Shown here piece by piece: positions 1 through 8,483 of a stretch of DNA of 16,043 bases. The notes under the pieces were generated by a model. It was given only the letters and a program-made list of their open reading frames with translations. It was not told where the DNA came from and ran no database searches. The DNA is taken from contig CANHRV010000014.1 of assembly GCA_947463395.1 (NCBI GenBank), positions 1 through 16,043 on the forward strand, written 5' to 3'. The stretch comes from Opitutia bacterium (GTDB lineage Bacteria; Verrucomicrobiota; Verrucomicrobiia; Opitutales; UBA953). The position numbers were made by a program, and so were the translations under genes. The first letter of the stretch is position 1. Each line of letters begins with the position of its first letter.

Positions 1-783
1 ATTGCGGACGCGTGCTCCTCGAGCACCGACGCATGCACCCACGGGATCAACTTTAGGATCAGCAGAATCCACCGCAATTTTCGTACGGTAACCAGGGTCG
101 CGTGCCATCGCAGCGATGCGCACGGTTTTGTCTCCAATTTCTGCTACCTCGAGTTCGAGTAAACGACGAACGAAATTAGGGTGGGCACGAGAAAGAACGA
201 ATTCGCGGCCTCGTTGGGAGTCCTCACGGATTTCGAGAAGTAAGCAACGAATGCGGTCACCGGTACGGAATTCTTCACCTTGGCAACGTTCGGCACGAGT
301 TAAGACAGCCTCGGCTGAGCCTAACTCAACCACGACATTACCACGCTCGGTTCGACGAACGACGCCCGTAACAATATCGCCGACCTTATCTTTGTACTCT
401 TTGAAGACCTGGTCTTTTTCGATTTTACGAAAACGCTGATTGAGTAGCTGTTGGGTGGTTTTCGCTGCGATACGTCCAAGATCAGCCACAGCAATAGGAC
501 GGCGAATTTCATCACCTACTCGTGCATTGACATCGAAAGTAACCGCCATGACGGGGTTCATTTCACGCTGGGGATCCGAAACAGCATCGGTCACGGTGTA
601 GACCGCAAAAGCTTCAAGTTTGCCCGTTTGGGGGTCGGCTTTAACTTCAATATTTTGACCCGCGAGAACGGATTTTTCGACCGAGGCTTTGATGGCTTCG
701 GAAATCAAGATGCAGGCTTCATCTTTGGGAATATGCTTCTCTTTTTCGAGGTATTGCAGGTAGGGTTTAATGTCTACGCTCAT
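1..783 (-). CDS. nusA: Transcription termination/antitermination factor NusA, N-terminal part (cut by window edge)
   Basis: NusA binds RNA polymerase and nascent RNA and modulates pausing, intrinsic termination and antitermination in the cytoplasm. The minus strand reads open for 261 codons from an ATG at 781-783 to the window edge. The protein begins MSVDIKPYLQ. Residues 1-130 fit the NusA N-terminal polymerase-binding domain, about 132-200 the S1 domain, and from about 230 the first KH domain starts, with the typical DPVGACVGARGARV segment at 246-259. The C-terminal KH2 region is outside the window. No Shine-Dalgarno precedes the ATG (the 15 bases upstream are C-rich). rimP, often just upstream of nusA, is absent; the gene instead diverges from ettA with its own promoter and a leader terminator. 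Identity is secure; only the 3' end is missing. Confidence 0.95.
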   Translation of the reverse strand, partial: MSVDIKPYLQYLEKEKHIPKDEACILISEAIKASVEKSVLAGQNIEVKADPQTGKLEAFAVYTVTDAVSDPQREMNPVMAVTFDVNARVGDEIRRPIAVADLGRIAAKTTQQLLNQRFRKIEKDQVFKEYKDKVGDIVTGVVRRTERGNVVVELGSAEAVLTRAERCQGEEFRTGDRIRCLLLEIREDSQRGREFVLSRAHPNFVRRLLELEVAEIGDKTVRIAAMARDPGYRTKIAVDSADPKVDPVGACVGARGARVRN

Positions 784-817
784 GGTGATACGGTGGGTGT
801 GTTTGGAAAAGGGGGAC

Positions 818-846
818 AAAAAAGGCGGGTCCGGATTGGACCCACC
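818..846 (-). terminator. Intrinsic-terminator-like hairpin in the nusA leader (candidate attenuator)
   Basis: Read on the minus strand, GGTGGGTCC (846-838), loop AATCC, GGACCCGCC (832-824) forms a nine-pair stem with one G-U wobble, followed at once by six T (823-818). On the plus strand the wobble position becomes a C-A mismatch and there is no T run, so the structure is built for minus-strand transcription, that is toward nusA. It lies between the predicted promoter and the nusA start codon, 41 bases ahead of the start, where a terminator makes sense only as an attenuator. Confidence 0.7.
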
Positions 847-859
847 TTAATGAAAGGTG
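843..859 (-). promoter_or_regulatory. Leader hairpin competing with the nusA leader terminator
   Basis: On the minus strand CACCTT (859-854), loop TCATT, AAGGTG (848-843) is a perfect six-pair stem. Its 3' arm shares bases 846-843 with the 5' arm of the terminator stem, so the full versions of the two hairpins cannot coexist. The upstream hairpin forms first during transcription. The pairing is seen; an antiterminator role is inference. Confidence 0.45.
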
Positions 860-870
860 ACTAACTTTTG

Positions 871-900
871 ATTAAAGAGGGACGGGCTCACTGTCAAGCG
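871..900 (-). promoter_or_regulatory. Probable sigma-70-type promoter of nusA
   Basis: On the minus strand a perfect -35 box TTGACA (897 down to 892, within CGCTTGACA) is followed after 15 bases by TTTAAT (876 down to 871), five of six matches to TATAAT. The spacer is short but workable. A transcript would start near 866, giving a leader of about 83 bases that contains the hairpins described next. No start site is measured. Confidence 0.55.
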
Positions 901-967
901 GTATGCCGGGATGGTCTAAGTATGTCTTCGGCTTGCTCTAGTGATAACTTAAGGGAATCTTCCCCGC

Positions 968-2644
968 ATGGCCGATGATAAGGTAATTTTTACCATGACG
1001 GGAGTGACGAAACACTTCGAGAAGAAGCCTGTTTTTAAGGATATCTCACTCTCCTATTTTTATGGAGCTAAAATTGGGGTCTTGGGTCTAAACGGCTCAG
1101 GGAAATCCACGTTGCTGAAAATCATGGCAGGCGAGGATACAGAATTTGATGGAGAGATTAGTCGAGTGGCTGGATATACCCTCGGCTACCTCGCTCAAGA
1201 GCCACGATTAAATGAAAATAAAACCGTGGCGGAAAATGTTCAAGAAGCGGTGGGGGAGATGAAGGCTTTGCTCGAAGAGTATGACGATACCTTTATTAAG
1301 GTTTCAGAAACAGATGATGCAAAAGAGCAGGAAAAAATTTTAGCACGGCAGGCCGAAATTCAATCCACACTCGATGCTCGTGGAGGTTGGGATTTAGATG
1401 CTCGTATTGAAATGGCAATGGACGCTTTGCGTTGTCCCCCTGGAGAGGCTTTGGTATCGTCACTTTCTGGTGGAGAAAAACGGCGCGTGGCACTCTGTCG
1501 CCTATTGCTGATGGAGCCCGACGTGCTCTTACTTGACGAGCCAACGAATCACTTGGACGCCGACACGGTGGCTTGGCTCGAGCGCCATTTACAAAATTAC
1601 AAAGGCACTGTCATTGCGATTACGCACGATCGGTATTTTTTGGATAACGTCGCGGGTTGGATTTTGGAATTGGATCGAGGGCGAGGCGTGCCTTGGAAAG
1701 GGAATTACTCATCTTGGCTTGAGCAAAAACGAATTCGTTTAGAAGCGGAAGAGAAGCAGTCCGCTGCCCGTCAGCGTTCGATGCAACGCGAGCGCGAGTG
1801 GGCGGGTTCTTCGCCCAAGGCTCGGGTAGCTAAAAACAAAGCACGTCTTCGAGCTTACGAACAAATGCTTTCCCAGGATCAACTACAGGTAGAAAAGACG
1901 GCGGAAATTTGGATTCCTCCTGGTCCTCGTTTGGGTGGATCCGTGATTGAGGCCAAGGGTTTGATGAAAGCCTATGGAGATCGAGTTTTATTCGAAGAGG
2001 TAAACTTCACTTTACCAGCGGGTGGTATTGTGGGGATTATTGGACCGAATGGTGCTGGTAAAACCACACTCTTTCGTCTCCTCACAGGGCAGGAGAAACC
2101 CGATAAAGGTACATTGATGATTGGGGATACCGTAAAATTAGCACACGTGGATCAAACACGCGATGCACTTCCCGCGGATAAAGCTCTCTGGGAAGCGATT
2201 TCCGACGGACAAGAAATGGTGCACTTAGGTAAAGTCATGATTCCTGCTCGTGCCTACGCTGCTCGATTTGGTTTCACTGGCGATGTTCAACAAAGAAAGG
2301 TCGGTATTATGTCAGGTGGGGAGCGAAATCGCATTCATTTGGCTCGATTGATTAAATCGGGAGCCAATGTTCTGTTGCTCGATGAACCAACCAATGATCT
2401 GGACGTGAATACAATTCGTGCCTTAGAGGACGCACTGGAATCTTTTGCTGGGTGCGCGGTAATTATCTCACACGACCGATGGTTTTTGGATCGAGTGGCC
2501 ACGCATATCTTAGCCTTTGAGGATGAAGGTAAGATTACTTGGCACGAAGGTAATTACGGCGATTATTTGGAGGATCGTCGTCGCCGATTGGGAATCGATG
2601 CCGACACTCCACGTCGCCCGAAATACCGACGTCTTACCCGTTAA
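968..2644 (+). CDS. ettA: Energy-dependent translational throttle protein EttA (ABC-F ATPase)
   Basis: EttA is a soluble ABC-F protein that binds the ribosomal E site and couples ATP/ADP level to the first peptide-bond step. The 558-residue product matches EttA length (about 555) and sequence throughout. First ATPase: Walker A GLNGSGKST at 40-48, signature LSGGE at 166-170, Walker B ending in D190-E191. Second ATPase: GPNGAGKTT at 359-367, MSGGE at 448-452, D472-E473. An EttA-type arm insertion lies at roughly 94-140, and the charged linker that contacts P-site tRNA at about 243-300. The C-terminus (KYRRLTR) also resembles the E. coli protein. There are no membrane segments. AAGGGA at 951-956 is a usable ribosome site, 11 bases ahead of the ATG. 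The gene diverges from nusA, and its last 11 bases overlap the end of malQ on the other strand. Confidence 0.97.
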   Translation: MADDKVIFTMTGVTKHFEKKPVFKDISLSYFYGAKIGVLGLNGSGKSTLLKIMAGEDTEFDGEISRVAGYTLGYLAQEPRLNENKTVAENVQEAVGEMKALLEEYDDTFIKVSETDDAKEQEKILARQAEIQSTLDARGGWDLDARIEMAMDALRCPPGEALVSSLSGGEKRRVALCRLLLMEPDVLLLDEPTNHLDADTVAWLERHLQNYKGTVIAITHDRYFLDNVAGWILELDRGRGVPWKGNYSSWLEQKRIRLEAEEKQSAARQRSMQREREWAGSSPKARVAKNKARLRAYEQMLSQDQLQVEKTAEIWIPPGPRLGGSVIEAKGLMKAYGDRVLFEEVNFTLPAGGIVGIIGPNGAGKTTLFRLLTGQEKPDKGTLMIGDTVKLAHVDQTRDALPADKALWEAISDGQEMVHLGKVMIPARAYAARFGFTGDVQQRKVGIMSGGERNRIHLARLIKSGANVLLLDEPTNDLDVNTIRALEDALESFAGCAVIISHDRWFLDRVATHILAFEDEGKITWHEGNYGDYLEDRRRRLGIDADTPRRPKYRRLTR

Positions 2645-4109
2645 AACGATTCGCTTTTACCAAGCGGTATTGCCATTCCTCAACCTGCGTGAAGAGGTGG
2701 GCAAGCTGTGTGTTCGTCATGCGCCAACGCCAATTTCCTTGTGGTTTTCCTGGGGTATTAAATCGTGCCTCGGAGCCGAGTTCGAGTAGGTCTTGTGCTG
2801 CGATGATAGCACAGATACCAGGGCTATCGAGAGCGGCTTGAGCAAGGTCTTTAGCTGGATGGCGAATTTGACCGAGTGCTTCTTTGAGATGGTAGTGTTC
2901 TTCGGTGCTTACTGTTTTTATCCATCCTTCAACGGTGTCGTTGTCATGTGTTCCCGTGTAGACAACTCGATCAGCAGTAATGTTAGCAGGGTGGTGAGGA
3001 TTTTCGGCGGGATTACTAAAGCCAAACTGTAAAACAGCCATGCCAGGAAGGCGGGCAGCTTTTCTTAAAACATCAACTCCAGGTGAAAGTAGTCCTAAAT
3101 CTTCAGCGACGAGTGGCAGGTCTCCTAAGGCTTTCGTAAAGGCTACCCCAGGTCCCTCACGCCACTCGCCTTGTCGAGCATTAGGTGCATCGGCGGGCAC
3201 GCTCCAGTAGTCACAAATTCCTCGGAAGTGATCGATGCGAATGACGTCAAAAAGTCTTAAGTCGTGATGCACGCGCGATTGCCACCAAGCGAAGTGGTCA
3301 GCAGCATGTCGGGGCCAATCGTAAAGAGGGTTGCCCCATAACTGGCCGTCCTCTGCAAAGTAATCAGGAGGTACGCCAGCGACGAACTTGGGTCGTTGCG
3401 ATTCATCTAACTGAAAAAGTTCAGGCTTCGCCCAAAGATCACATCCATCCGAAGAGACATAGATGGGTTCATCGCCGATGAGCTTAACTCCCCGATGACT
3501 TGCATAGTTTTTTAATGCGAACCACTGCTCTGAAAAAAGAAACTGTAATACGGCCGCCTGTTGATAAAGTTCTTTATCAGGTTCACGCTCAGTCCAGAGA
3601 CTGGGTGCCATAAACTGATTTTGGATGCGTAGGGCAGAGAAGCGACACCAGTCATCCAGCCAGCTTTTTTCATTACGACAAAACTCTTGAAAAGCGGAAT
3701 GACCTTTAAGCAATTTAACTCCGCGTTCCGCCGCTTTTTGTAAGGCTGGCCTTAATTCATGCCAGAGGCGTCCATAATCGGTATCTTCATCGTCGGTTCG
3801 TTGAAGAGATTTGATTTCGTCTTCGGTGAGAAGATGACGATGACGTAAATCCTGCAAATCTAAGAGATAGGGATTTCCGGCAAAAACAGAGAGTGCCTGA
3901 TAAGGCGAATCTCCAAATCCCGTGGGGCCAAGAGGGCAAACTTGCCACCAGGTGAATCCAGCTTGTGCGAGAAAATCAACGAAGTGTCGGGCACCAGCAC
4001 CGAGTGAGCCAACGGGTCCATTTCCAGGAAGGGCAGTGAGGTGTAATAATACACCAGCTGTCCGCTCCGGGAAAGCGCGGCAGCGAAACTCCTCGGACAA
4101 ATCAGACAT
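2634..4109 (-). CDS. malQ: 4-alpha-glucanotransferase (amylomaltase, GH77)
   Basis: The enzyme transfers alpha-1,4-glucan segments between maltodextrins, in glycogen or maltodextrin turnover in the cytoplasm. The 491-residue product has typical amylomaltase landmarks: the N-terminal GVLLHLTALPG segment (19-29), GPTGFGDSPYQ at 61-71, nucleophile D293 in RIDHFRG, acid/base E336 in VAEDLG and D389 in GTHDND. This is the full catalytic set, at nearly the same numbers as the Thermus enzyme. The length is that of the short bacterial form without the extra N-terminal domain of E. coli MalQ. The ATG (4109-4107) lies one base after the stop of the SurA-like gene, so translation is probably coupled. 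It is the last gene of the minus-strand block and overlaps the ettA stop region by 11 bases. No other glycogen gene is in the window. Confidence 0.95.
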   Translation of the reverse strand: MSDLSEEFRCRAFPERTAGVLLHLTALPGNGPVGSLGAGARHFVDFLAQAGFTWWQVCPLGPTGFGDSPYQALSVFAGNPYLLDLQDLRHRHLLTEDEIKSLQRTDDEDTDYGRLWHELRPALQKAAERGVKLLKGHSAFQEFCRNEKSWLDDWCRFSALRIQNQFMAPSLWTEREPDKELYQQAAVLQFLFSEQWFALKNYASHRGVKLIGDEPIYVSSDGCDLWAKPELFQLDESQRPKFVAGVPPDYFAEDGQLWGNPLYDWPRHAADHFAWWQSRVHHDLRLFDVIRIDHFRGICDYWSVPADAPNARQGEWREGPGVAFTKALGDLPLVAEDLGLLSPGVDVLRKAARLPGMAVLQFGFSNPAENPHHPANITADRVVYTGTHDNDTVEGWIKTVSTEEHYHLKEALGQIRHPAKDLAQAALDSPGICAIIAAQDLLELGSEARFNTPGKPQGNWRWRMTNTQLAHLFTQVEEWQYRLVKANRFNG

Positions 4110-4110
4110 C

Positions 4111-5202
4111 TCAACGAATCTCGACGTGATTTTTTGCTCGTAGCTCCGCTAGCCAAATTGCCACAGCCTTCTTCATTGATTCGGTGCGAACTCGTTCTTC
4201 GACTTCCGTTAAAATTTGCGGATCGTCTAAGGTTGCTGGTCCAGCGACTTTAAATCCATCACGTTTCAGGATAAACCAGACTGATTTACCACCTTCGACA
4301 TTAAACTGTATTGGCTCAGAAATTTCACCATCTTTGAGGTTACGAATCACAGCCACAACACGCTCATTAAGGTCCTCGAGGTTTTTCCATCCAGCGTTGC
4401 CACCTTGACTGGCGAAGTCATCACTGCTGACAGCTTCGGCAATTTCAGCAAAAGTGGGATTGGTTTTATTAGAGAGGCTTTTGATTTTATACTTGGCGAC
4501 GAATCCAGGTAATTTCTCGGGATTTTTAAATGCCTCGGAAAGCTCATGTACTTTAGTGGCAACTTCTGTGGCGGATTCAGCTGCCCCCTCTGTGATGGTA
4601 ATTTGTCGGAGTTGAACGCTGTCCTTGTAAATAAATTCAGCCTGATGTCTGGTGAAGTATTCCTGAATTTTTCCTGGCCCTACTTGTCTCGCTGTCTCAC
4701 GAATTTTACCGACCATGTATTCAAAAATGATACGGTCTTCCACGATTTTCCGATAAGCCAGAGGGGTGATTCCTTGCGCTCGAAGTGTAGCGATAAAGCG
4801 ATTGCGATTGCCAGCAAAGTCACGACGAACGGTGTCTTCAATTTCAGCGTCGATGTAGCTTTGAGGAATCATGCCCGAATTATTTTTAAATTCGGCAATG
4901 ACCAATTGGCGATCAGTGGCTGATTTTAAGGTTTCGTTAGCAATATCATCGATGGTTTTATTAAACTCTTCATCGGATTTTGATTTTTCACGAATTTCCT
5001 TAGCAAAGGGGGCAACTTGTTGACGAAGTTCGGAGAGCGTAATGGGTTGTCCGTTAGCACTGCCAGCAATACGCTCTGAATTCATTTCCGTCCAACGTTT
5101 GGCAGCGACTTCCTCGAGGCTTTGATCGCTGGTAGGGGCTTTTGTTTCAGCCTTCACCGTAAAGGCCAAGCAGAGAAGAAAAGAGTGAAACAAAGCTTTC
5201 AT
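4111..5202 (-). CDS. Periplasmic SurA-like chaperone with a degenerate parvulin domain
   Basis: The 363-residue protein starts with a signal peptide ([18 protein letters not shown], probable cleavage after residue 18; no lipobox), so it should act in the periplasm. Residues about 45-165 resemble the helical SurA N-terminal chaperone domain, with SANGQPITLSEL as the usual opening. Residues about 195-315 resemble a parvulin domain (LRQITITEG, later GGNAGW, then LKDGEISEPI). The parvulin active-site histidines are not evident: the usual RHIL-type start reads RQITI and the final YHI-type strand reads WFILK. It is therefore probably a chaperone rather than an active prolyl isomerase, as known for the first parvulin domain of SurA. 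The ATG overlaps the mfd stop as ATGA, and malQ follows after one base. A role in outer-membrane protein folding is inference. Confidence 0.85.
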   Translation of the reverse strand: MKALFHSFLLCLAFTVKAETKAPTSDQSLEEVAAKRWTEMNSERIAGSANGQPITLSELRQQVAPFAKEIREKSKSDEEFNKTIDDIANETLKSATDRQLVIAEFKNNSGMIPQSYIDAEIEDTVRRDFAGNRNRFIATLRAQGITPLAYRKIVEDRIIFEYMVGKIRETARQVGPGKIQEYFTRHQAEFIYKDSVQLRQITITEGAAESATEVATKVHELSEAFKNPEKLPGFVAKYKIKSLSNKTNPTFAEIAEAVSSDDFASQGGNAGWKNLEDLNERVVAVIRNLKDGEISEPIQFNVEGGKSVWFILKRDGFKVAGPATLDDPQILTEVEERVRTESMKKAVAIWLAELRAKNHVEIR

Positions 5203-8200
5203 TGGCTGAAGGGTTGCGGGAGACGATGCAGGAATTGACGAATCTCTTTAAGTTTCCGCAGGGGGTCCCTTGCGGTCAAGCGGGGAAAGCGATTTCCCAC
5301 TAATACTGGCTCAAATTGCCCTTGATTATTGCATTGTTGGCAACGTAAGAGGGAATCTTGACTGCTGATGTTCGACACTCCTTTGGCCTCCCCAAGGCAA
5401 CGAATTTCAGCGAGTTCAAGTAATGCTTCAGCGGCGGGTGGTAATTTTCCGAAACGATCCGTCAGGCTTATTTTCAAATCGGCAATTTCTTGAGTATCAG
5501 TGGCGAGTGCTATTTTGCGAAAAGCCTCGATGCGTAAACGAGTTTCGGGAATCCAATCAGAGGGTAGAGTGGCCGTGAGTGGGTGGGCGGACTCTTCCTC
5601 TTCGACTGGGGCGACTGAACCGCTGAGACTGCTGAAGGAGACGAAATCGAGATTCACTTCACAGCGTTCAACGAGGGCTTGTTTTTCTCCTTTGGCTTTC
5701 GCCACGCTACGACGAAGGAGTTGGCAATAGAGTTCAAACCCAACGGTAGAAATATGACCACTTTGTTCAGCCCCGAGAATGTTGCCAGCTCCGCGGAGTT
5801 CTAAGTCGCGCATAGCAATTCGAAATCCTGCACCGAGTTGGTTGTATTGCCGAATCGCCGAGAGGCGTTGGCGAGCGCTTTCCAGGACAGCGGTGTGATG
5901 ATGTAAAAATAAATAGGCGTAAGCTTGTCGATTAAATCGACCGACTCGTCCGCGTAACTGATAGAGTTGGGCTAGTCCAAAACGATCAGCGCCTTCAATA
6001 ATCAAGGTATTACAATTAGGAATATCGAGGCCGGTTTCGATAATGGTCGTGCAGACGAGAACATCGAATTCACCCGCAACGAAGGCGGCCATGGTGTCTT
6101 CCAATTCACCTGCACCCATTTGGCCGTGTCCTACGACGATTTTAGCTTGAGGAATTAAAGCACGAAGTCTTTCCGCTACCGATTGAATGGTTTCGACGCG
6201 ATTGTGTAAGTAGAACACCTGTCCGCCACGATTGAGTTCAGCCTTAATAGCATCCCGCACACATTTTTCATCATAATGACGAACGACGGTGCGAATCGGT
6301 AATCGTTCGCGCGGAGGAGTTTCGATAACGCTGAGATTTCTTGCTCCCAAAAGTGCTAAATAAAGTGTCCGAGGAATAGGAGTCGCACTCATCGCCAAGA
6401 CATCAACCTCAGTCCGCAGACGCTTGAGTCTTTCTTTATGTCTAACGCCAAAGCGGTGCTCTTCGTCGATGATTACTAAACCGAGTTTAGCAAAAGAGGT
6501 TCCGTCGGAAAGGAGGGCATGAGTGCCTACAACGATGTCTACTAGGCCAGCCGCTGCTTTGGCACGCACTTGGCTCTTTTGTTTAGCACTGCGAAAACTG
6601 CTCAACAGTTCGATTGAAACAGGCCAGCGACGAAAACGCTCTCGGAAGGTGGCGAAGTGCTGTTGAGCTAAAACTGTCGTGGGGGCTAAAATGGCTACCT
6701 GGTATCCACTAAGGACGCTTTTGAATGCCGCCCGTAAGGCTACTTCCGTTTTTCCAAACCCCACATCGCCACAAATCAAACGATCCATAGGAGTGGGTTG
6801 TTCCATATCAGCTTTGCATTCGCGTATCGCTTTCGCTTGATCCGGTGTTTCGCGATAAGGGAATGATCTTTCAAATTCACCCATCCATGGGTTTTCGTGG
6901 TCTGGCAGATGAGCGAGACCAGGCTTGGTGGTTCGTTCAGCTTGTAGACGTAGAAGTTGTGTGGCTAAGTCGATGGTTGCTTTCTCCACTTGCTTGCGAG
7001 AGCGCTCCCAGCCTCCTCCACCTAATTTTGAAAGTTTAGGTAAACCTCTGCCGATACCGATATAACGAGACAATAAATGAGATTCGCGTAAGGGCAGATG
7101 GAGTGTTGCTTTTCCTGAAAATTCGAGGCTGACGTAATCTTCGGTGCGTCCGTTATTCTCAAATGGGCGAATTCCTCGATAGAGACAAATACCTTGGGTT
7201 GCATGAACGAGAAAATCGCCTTCGGAGATTTCGCCAAAATCAAGGGCTCGTCCAATCGCTGGCTGTTGGGCGGTTCGCCGACGAGGCAGGGTTGCGAGTG
7301 GACGATTTTTTCGTCCGAATAACTCGCGCTCCGTCAGTAGAATGATTCCTTGTGCGAGCGGTTCAGGAAAGCCTTGTGCAGGAAGAACGAAACCTCCGCT
7401 AAAACGTGCTTGGATTATCTGTGGAGTGAAATCATCGAAAGCGAGTTCTTTGACTTCTTGACGTAATCTTTCGACCGAACCTTCAGTGTCGCCAGCTAAA
7501 ATACAGTGCTTTCCGTCACGACTTTGCCGAGCGGCCTCTTTCATTAGTCCCAAGCGATTGGACAGTAAGTCCTTCTCTTTCCCAATCCAAAGCGTATCAG
7601 CACTTCGTGAGAGAAAAGGTTTATTTTCCCAATCGGCAAGAGCGTCATCGGTATCTTGTAGGCTGAGAAGGTTTAAATTCGATTCCCGTAATTCTGGTAG
7701 GTTCGTTTGCTCAAAAACTTCATTTACCCCGACTAAAAGAGTCTCTGGAGGAAGGTGTCGGTAAAAGGGAGCAAGGTCTTCAGGTGAAGCATCCTCTTTG
7801 GGCGCACAAATAACAAGGCCTTCCATTTCTCCTTCACTGCGTTGGGTTGCGGGATCAAATGGTCGTAAGGATTCGACTGTTTCACCAAACAAATCTAACC
7901 TCACCGGCATGGTTGCGTTAAGAGGATAAACATCAACGATTCCACCACGTAGGGCAAATTCCCCTGGCTGTTCACAAAGAACCTCGTGATCATAACCAAA
8001 CTCCGTGGCTAACTTTTGTGCGCATTCCTTAATGGAGATTCGATCACCTTTGCGAATAACCCATTCTCGCTGTTGTATTTTTTGTTGAGAGGGAGCGGCT
8101 CGTAGAAGGGTCGGTGGAGTGCAGGCAATAATTAAGGGTCTTTGCGAAGTATGATTTCCATGTCTTAAGGCAGAAAGCACTCCGAGCAAATCGCAGTCGG

Positions 8201-8429
8201 CTTCGAAGGTGGGAATCGCGGCATCGGGTTCGGTGAGAATTTTTATTTCCGCTTTTGCACCTTTGAGGGTTGCTAAAAGAGAAGCGGTTTCTTCGGCAAA
8301 GGTTTCGGCAGCTCCAAGGTTAGAGGCGATTAAAACGAGAACCTTGTGGTCGGCGCTTTCGGCACAGGCACAGGCTGACCAGGCATAAGCCGGGACCCCT
8401 GTAAAAGCTCGTTGGAAAGTTTTAACCAC
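5199..8429 (-). CDS. mfd: Transcription-repair coupling factor Mfd
   Basis: Mfd displaces RNA polymerase stalled at DNA lesions and recruits UvrA. The 1076-residue product is a little shorter than E. coli Mfd (1148) but keeps all modules: UvrB-like N-terminal region (about 1-380), RNA-polymerase-interacting domain starting near 397 (VHATQG at 408-413), RecG-like translocase with Walker A GDVGFGKT (554-561) and DEEH box (655-658), the helicase motif HRVETIQS/GHGQM region, the translocation motif with [16 protein letters not shown], and a C-terminal TRCF domain. The start is a GTG at 8429-8427. An in-frame TGA lies upstream and no in-frame ATG is nearby, so this is the best start, though it has no well-spaced Shine-Dalgarno. 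The 54-base gap to parA holds a loose AGCGAG/CTCGCT inverted repeat (8440-8445, 8474-8479). The stop overlaps the next gene's ATG. Confidence 0.96.
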   Translation of the reverse strand: MVKTFQRAFTGVPAYAWSACACAESADHKVLVLIASNLGAAETFAEETASLLATLKGAKAEIKILTEPDAAIPTFEADCDLLGVLSALRHGNHTSQRPLIIACTPPTLLRAAPSQQKIQQREWVIRKGDRISIKECAQKLATEFGYDHEVLCEQPGEFALRGGIVDVYPLNATMPVRLDLFGETVESLRPFDPATQRSEGEMEGLVICAPKEDASPEDLAPFYRHLPPETLLVGVNEVFEQTNLPELRESNLNLLSLQDTDDALADWENKPFLSRSADTLWIGKEKDLLSNRLGLMKEAARQSRDGKHCILAGDTEGSVERLRQEVKELAFDDFTPQIIQARFSGGFVLPAQGFPEPLAQGIILLTERELFGRKNRPLATLPRRRTAQQPAIGRALDFGEISEGDFLVHATQGICLYRGIRPFENNGRTEDYVSLEFSGKATLHLPLRESHLLSRYIGIGRGLPKLSKLGGGGWERSRKQVEKATIDLATQLLRLQAERTTKPGLAHLPDHENPWMGEFERSFPYRETPDQAKAIRECKADMEQPTPMDRLICGDVGFGKTEVALRAAFKSVLSGYQVAILAPTTVLAQQHFATFRERFRRWPVSIELLSSFRSAKQKSQVRAKAAAGLVDIVVGTHALLSDGTSFAKLGLVIIDEEHRFGVRHKERLKRLRTEVDVLAMSATPIPRTLYLALLGARNLSVIETPPRERLPIRTVVRHYDEKCVRDAIKAELNRGGQVFYLHNRVETIQSVAERLRALIPQAKIVVGHGQMGAGELEDTMAAFVAGEFDVLVCTTIIETGLDIPNCNTLIIEGADRFGLAQLYQLRGRVGRFNRQAYAYLFLHHHTAVLESARQRLSAIRQYNQLGAGFRIAMRDLELRGAGNILGAEQSGHISTVGFELYCQLLRRSVAKAKGEKQALVERCEVNLDFVSFSSLSGSVAPVEEEESAHPLTATLPSDWIPETRLRIEAFRKIALATDTQEIADLKISLTDRFGKLPPAAEALLELAEIRCLGEAKGVSNISSQDSLLRCQQCNNQGQFEPVLVGNRFPRLTARDPLRKLKEIRQFLHRLPQPFSQ

Positions 8430-8483
8430 TCTCCCATCGAGCGAGGGAATGGCGAGGGGTCAAATCGAAGCCACTCGCTAAAC

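Noticed and set aside
321..515. Minus-strand open frame inside the nusA region
   Set aside because: It is in a different frame from nusA. The nusA frame is open through the whole region and encodes recognisable S1 and N-terminal domains.
451..864. Plus-strand open frame of 137 codons opposite nusA
   Set aside because: It is the antisense shadow of the nusA coding sequence, has no family resemblance, and runs through the nusA promoter and terminator region.
847..967. A promoter for ettA on the plus strand
   Set aside because: Several weak boxes (for example TAAGTA and TGATAA) can be picked out, but no -35/-10 pair with acceptable spacing stands out, so no site is annotated.
2652..2666. CGCTT-TTACC-AAGCG hairpin as a terminator for ettA
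   Set aside because: It has only five pairs, lies inside the malQ coding region and has no T run on the plus strand after it.
4546..4923. Plus-strand open frame of 125 codons opposite the SurA-like gene
   Set aside because: It is fully antisense to a well-supported gene, with Cys/Phe-rich shadow composition and no ribosome site.
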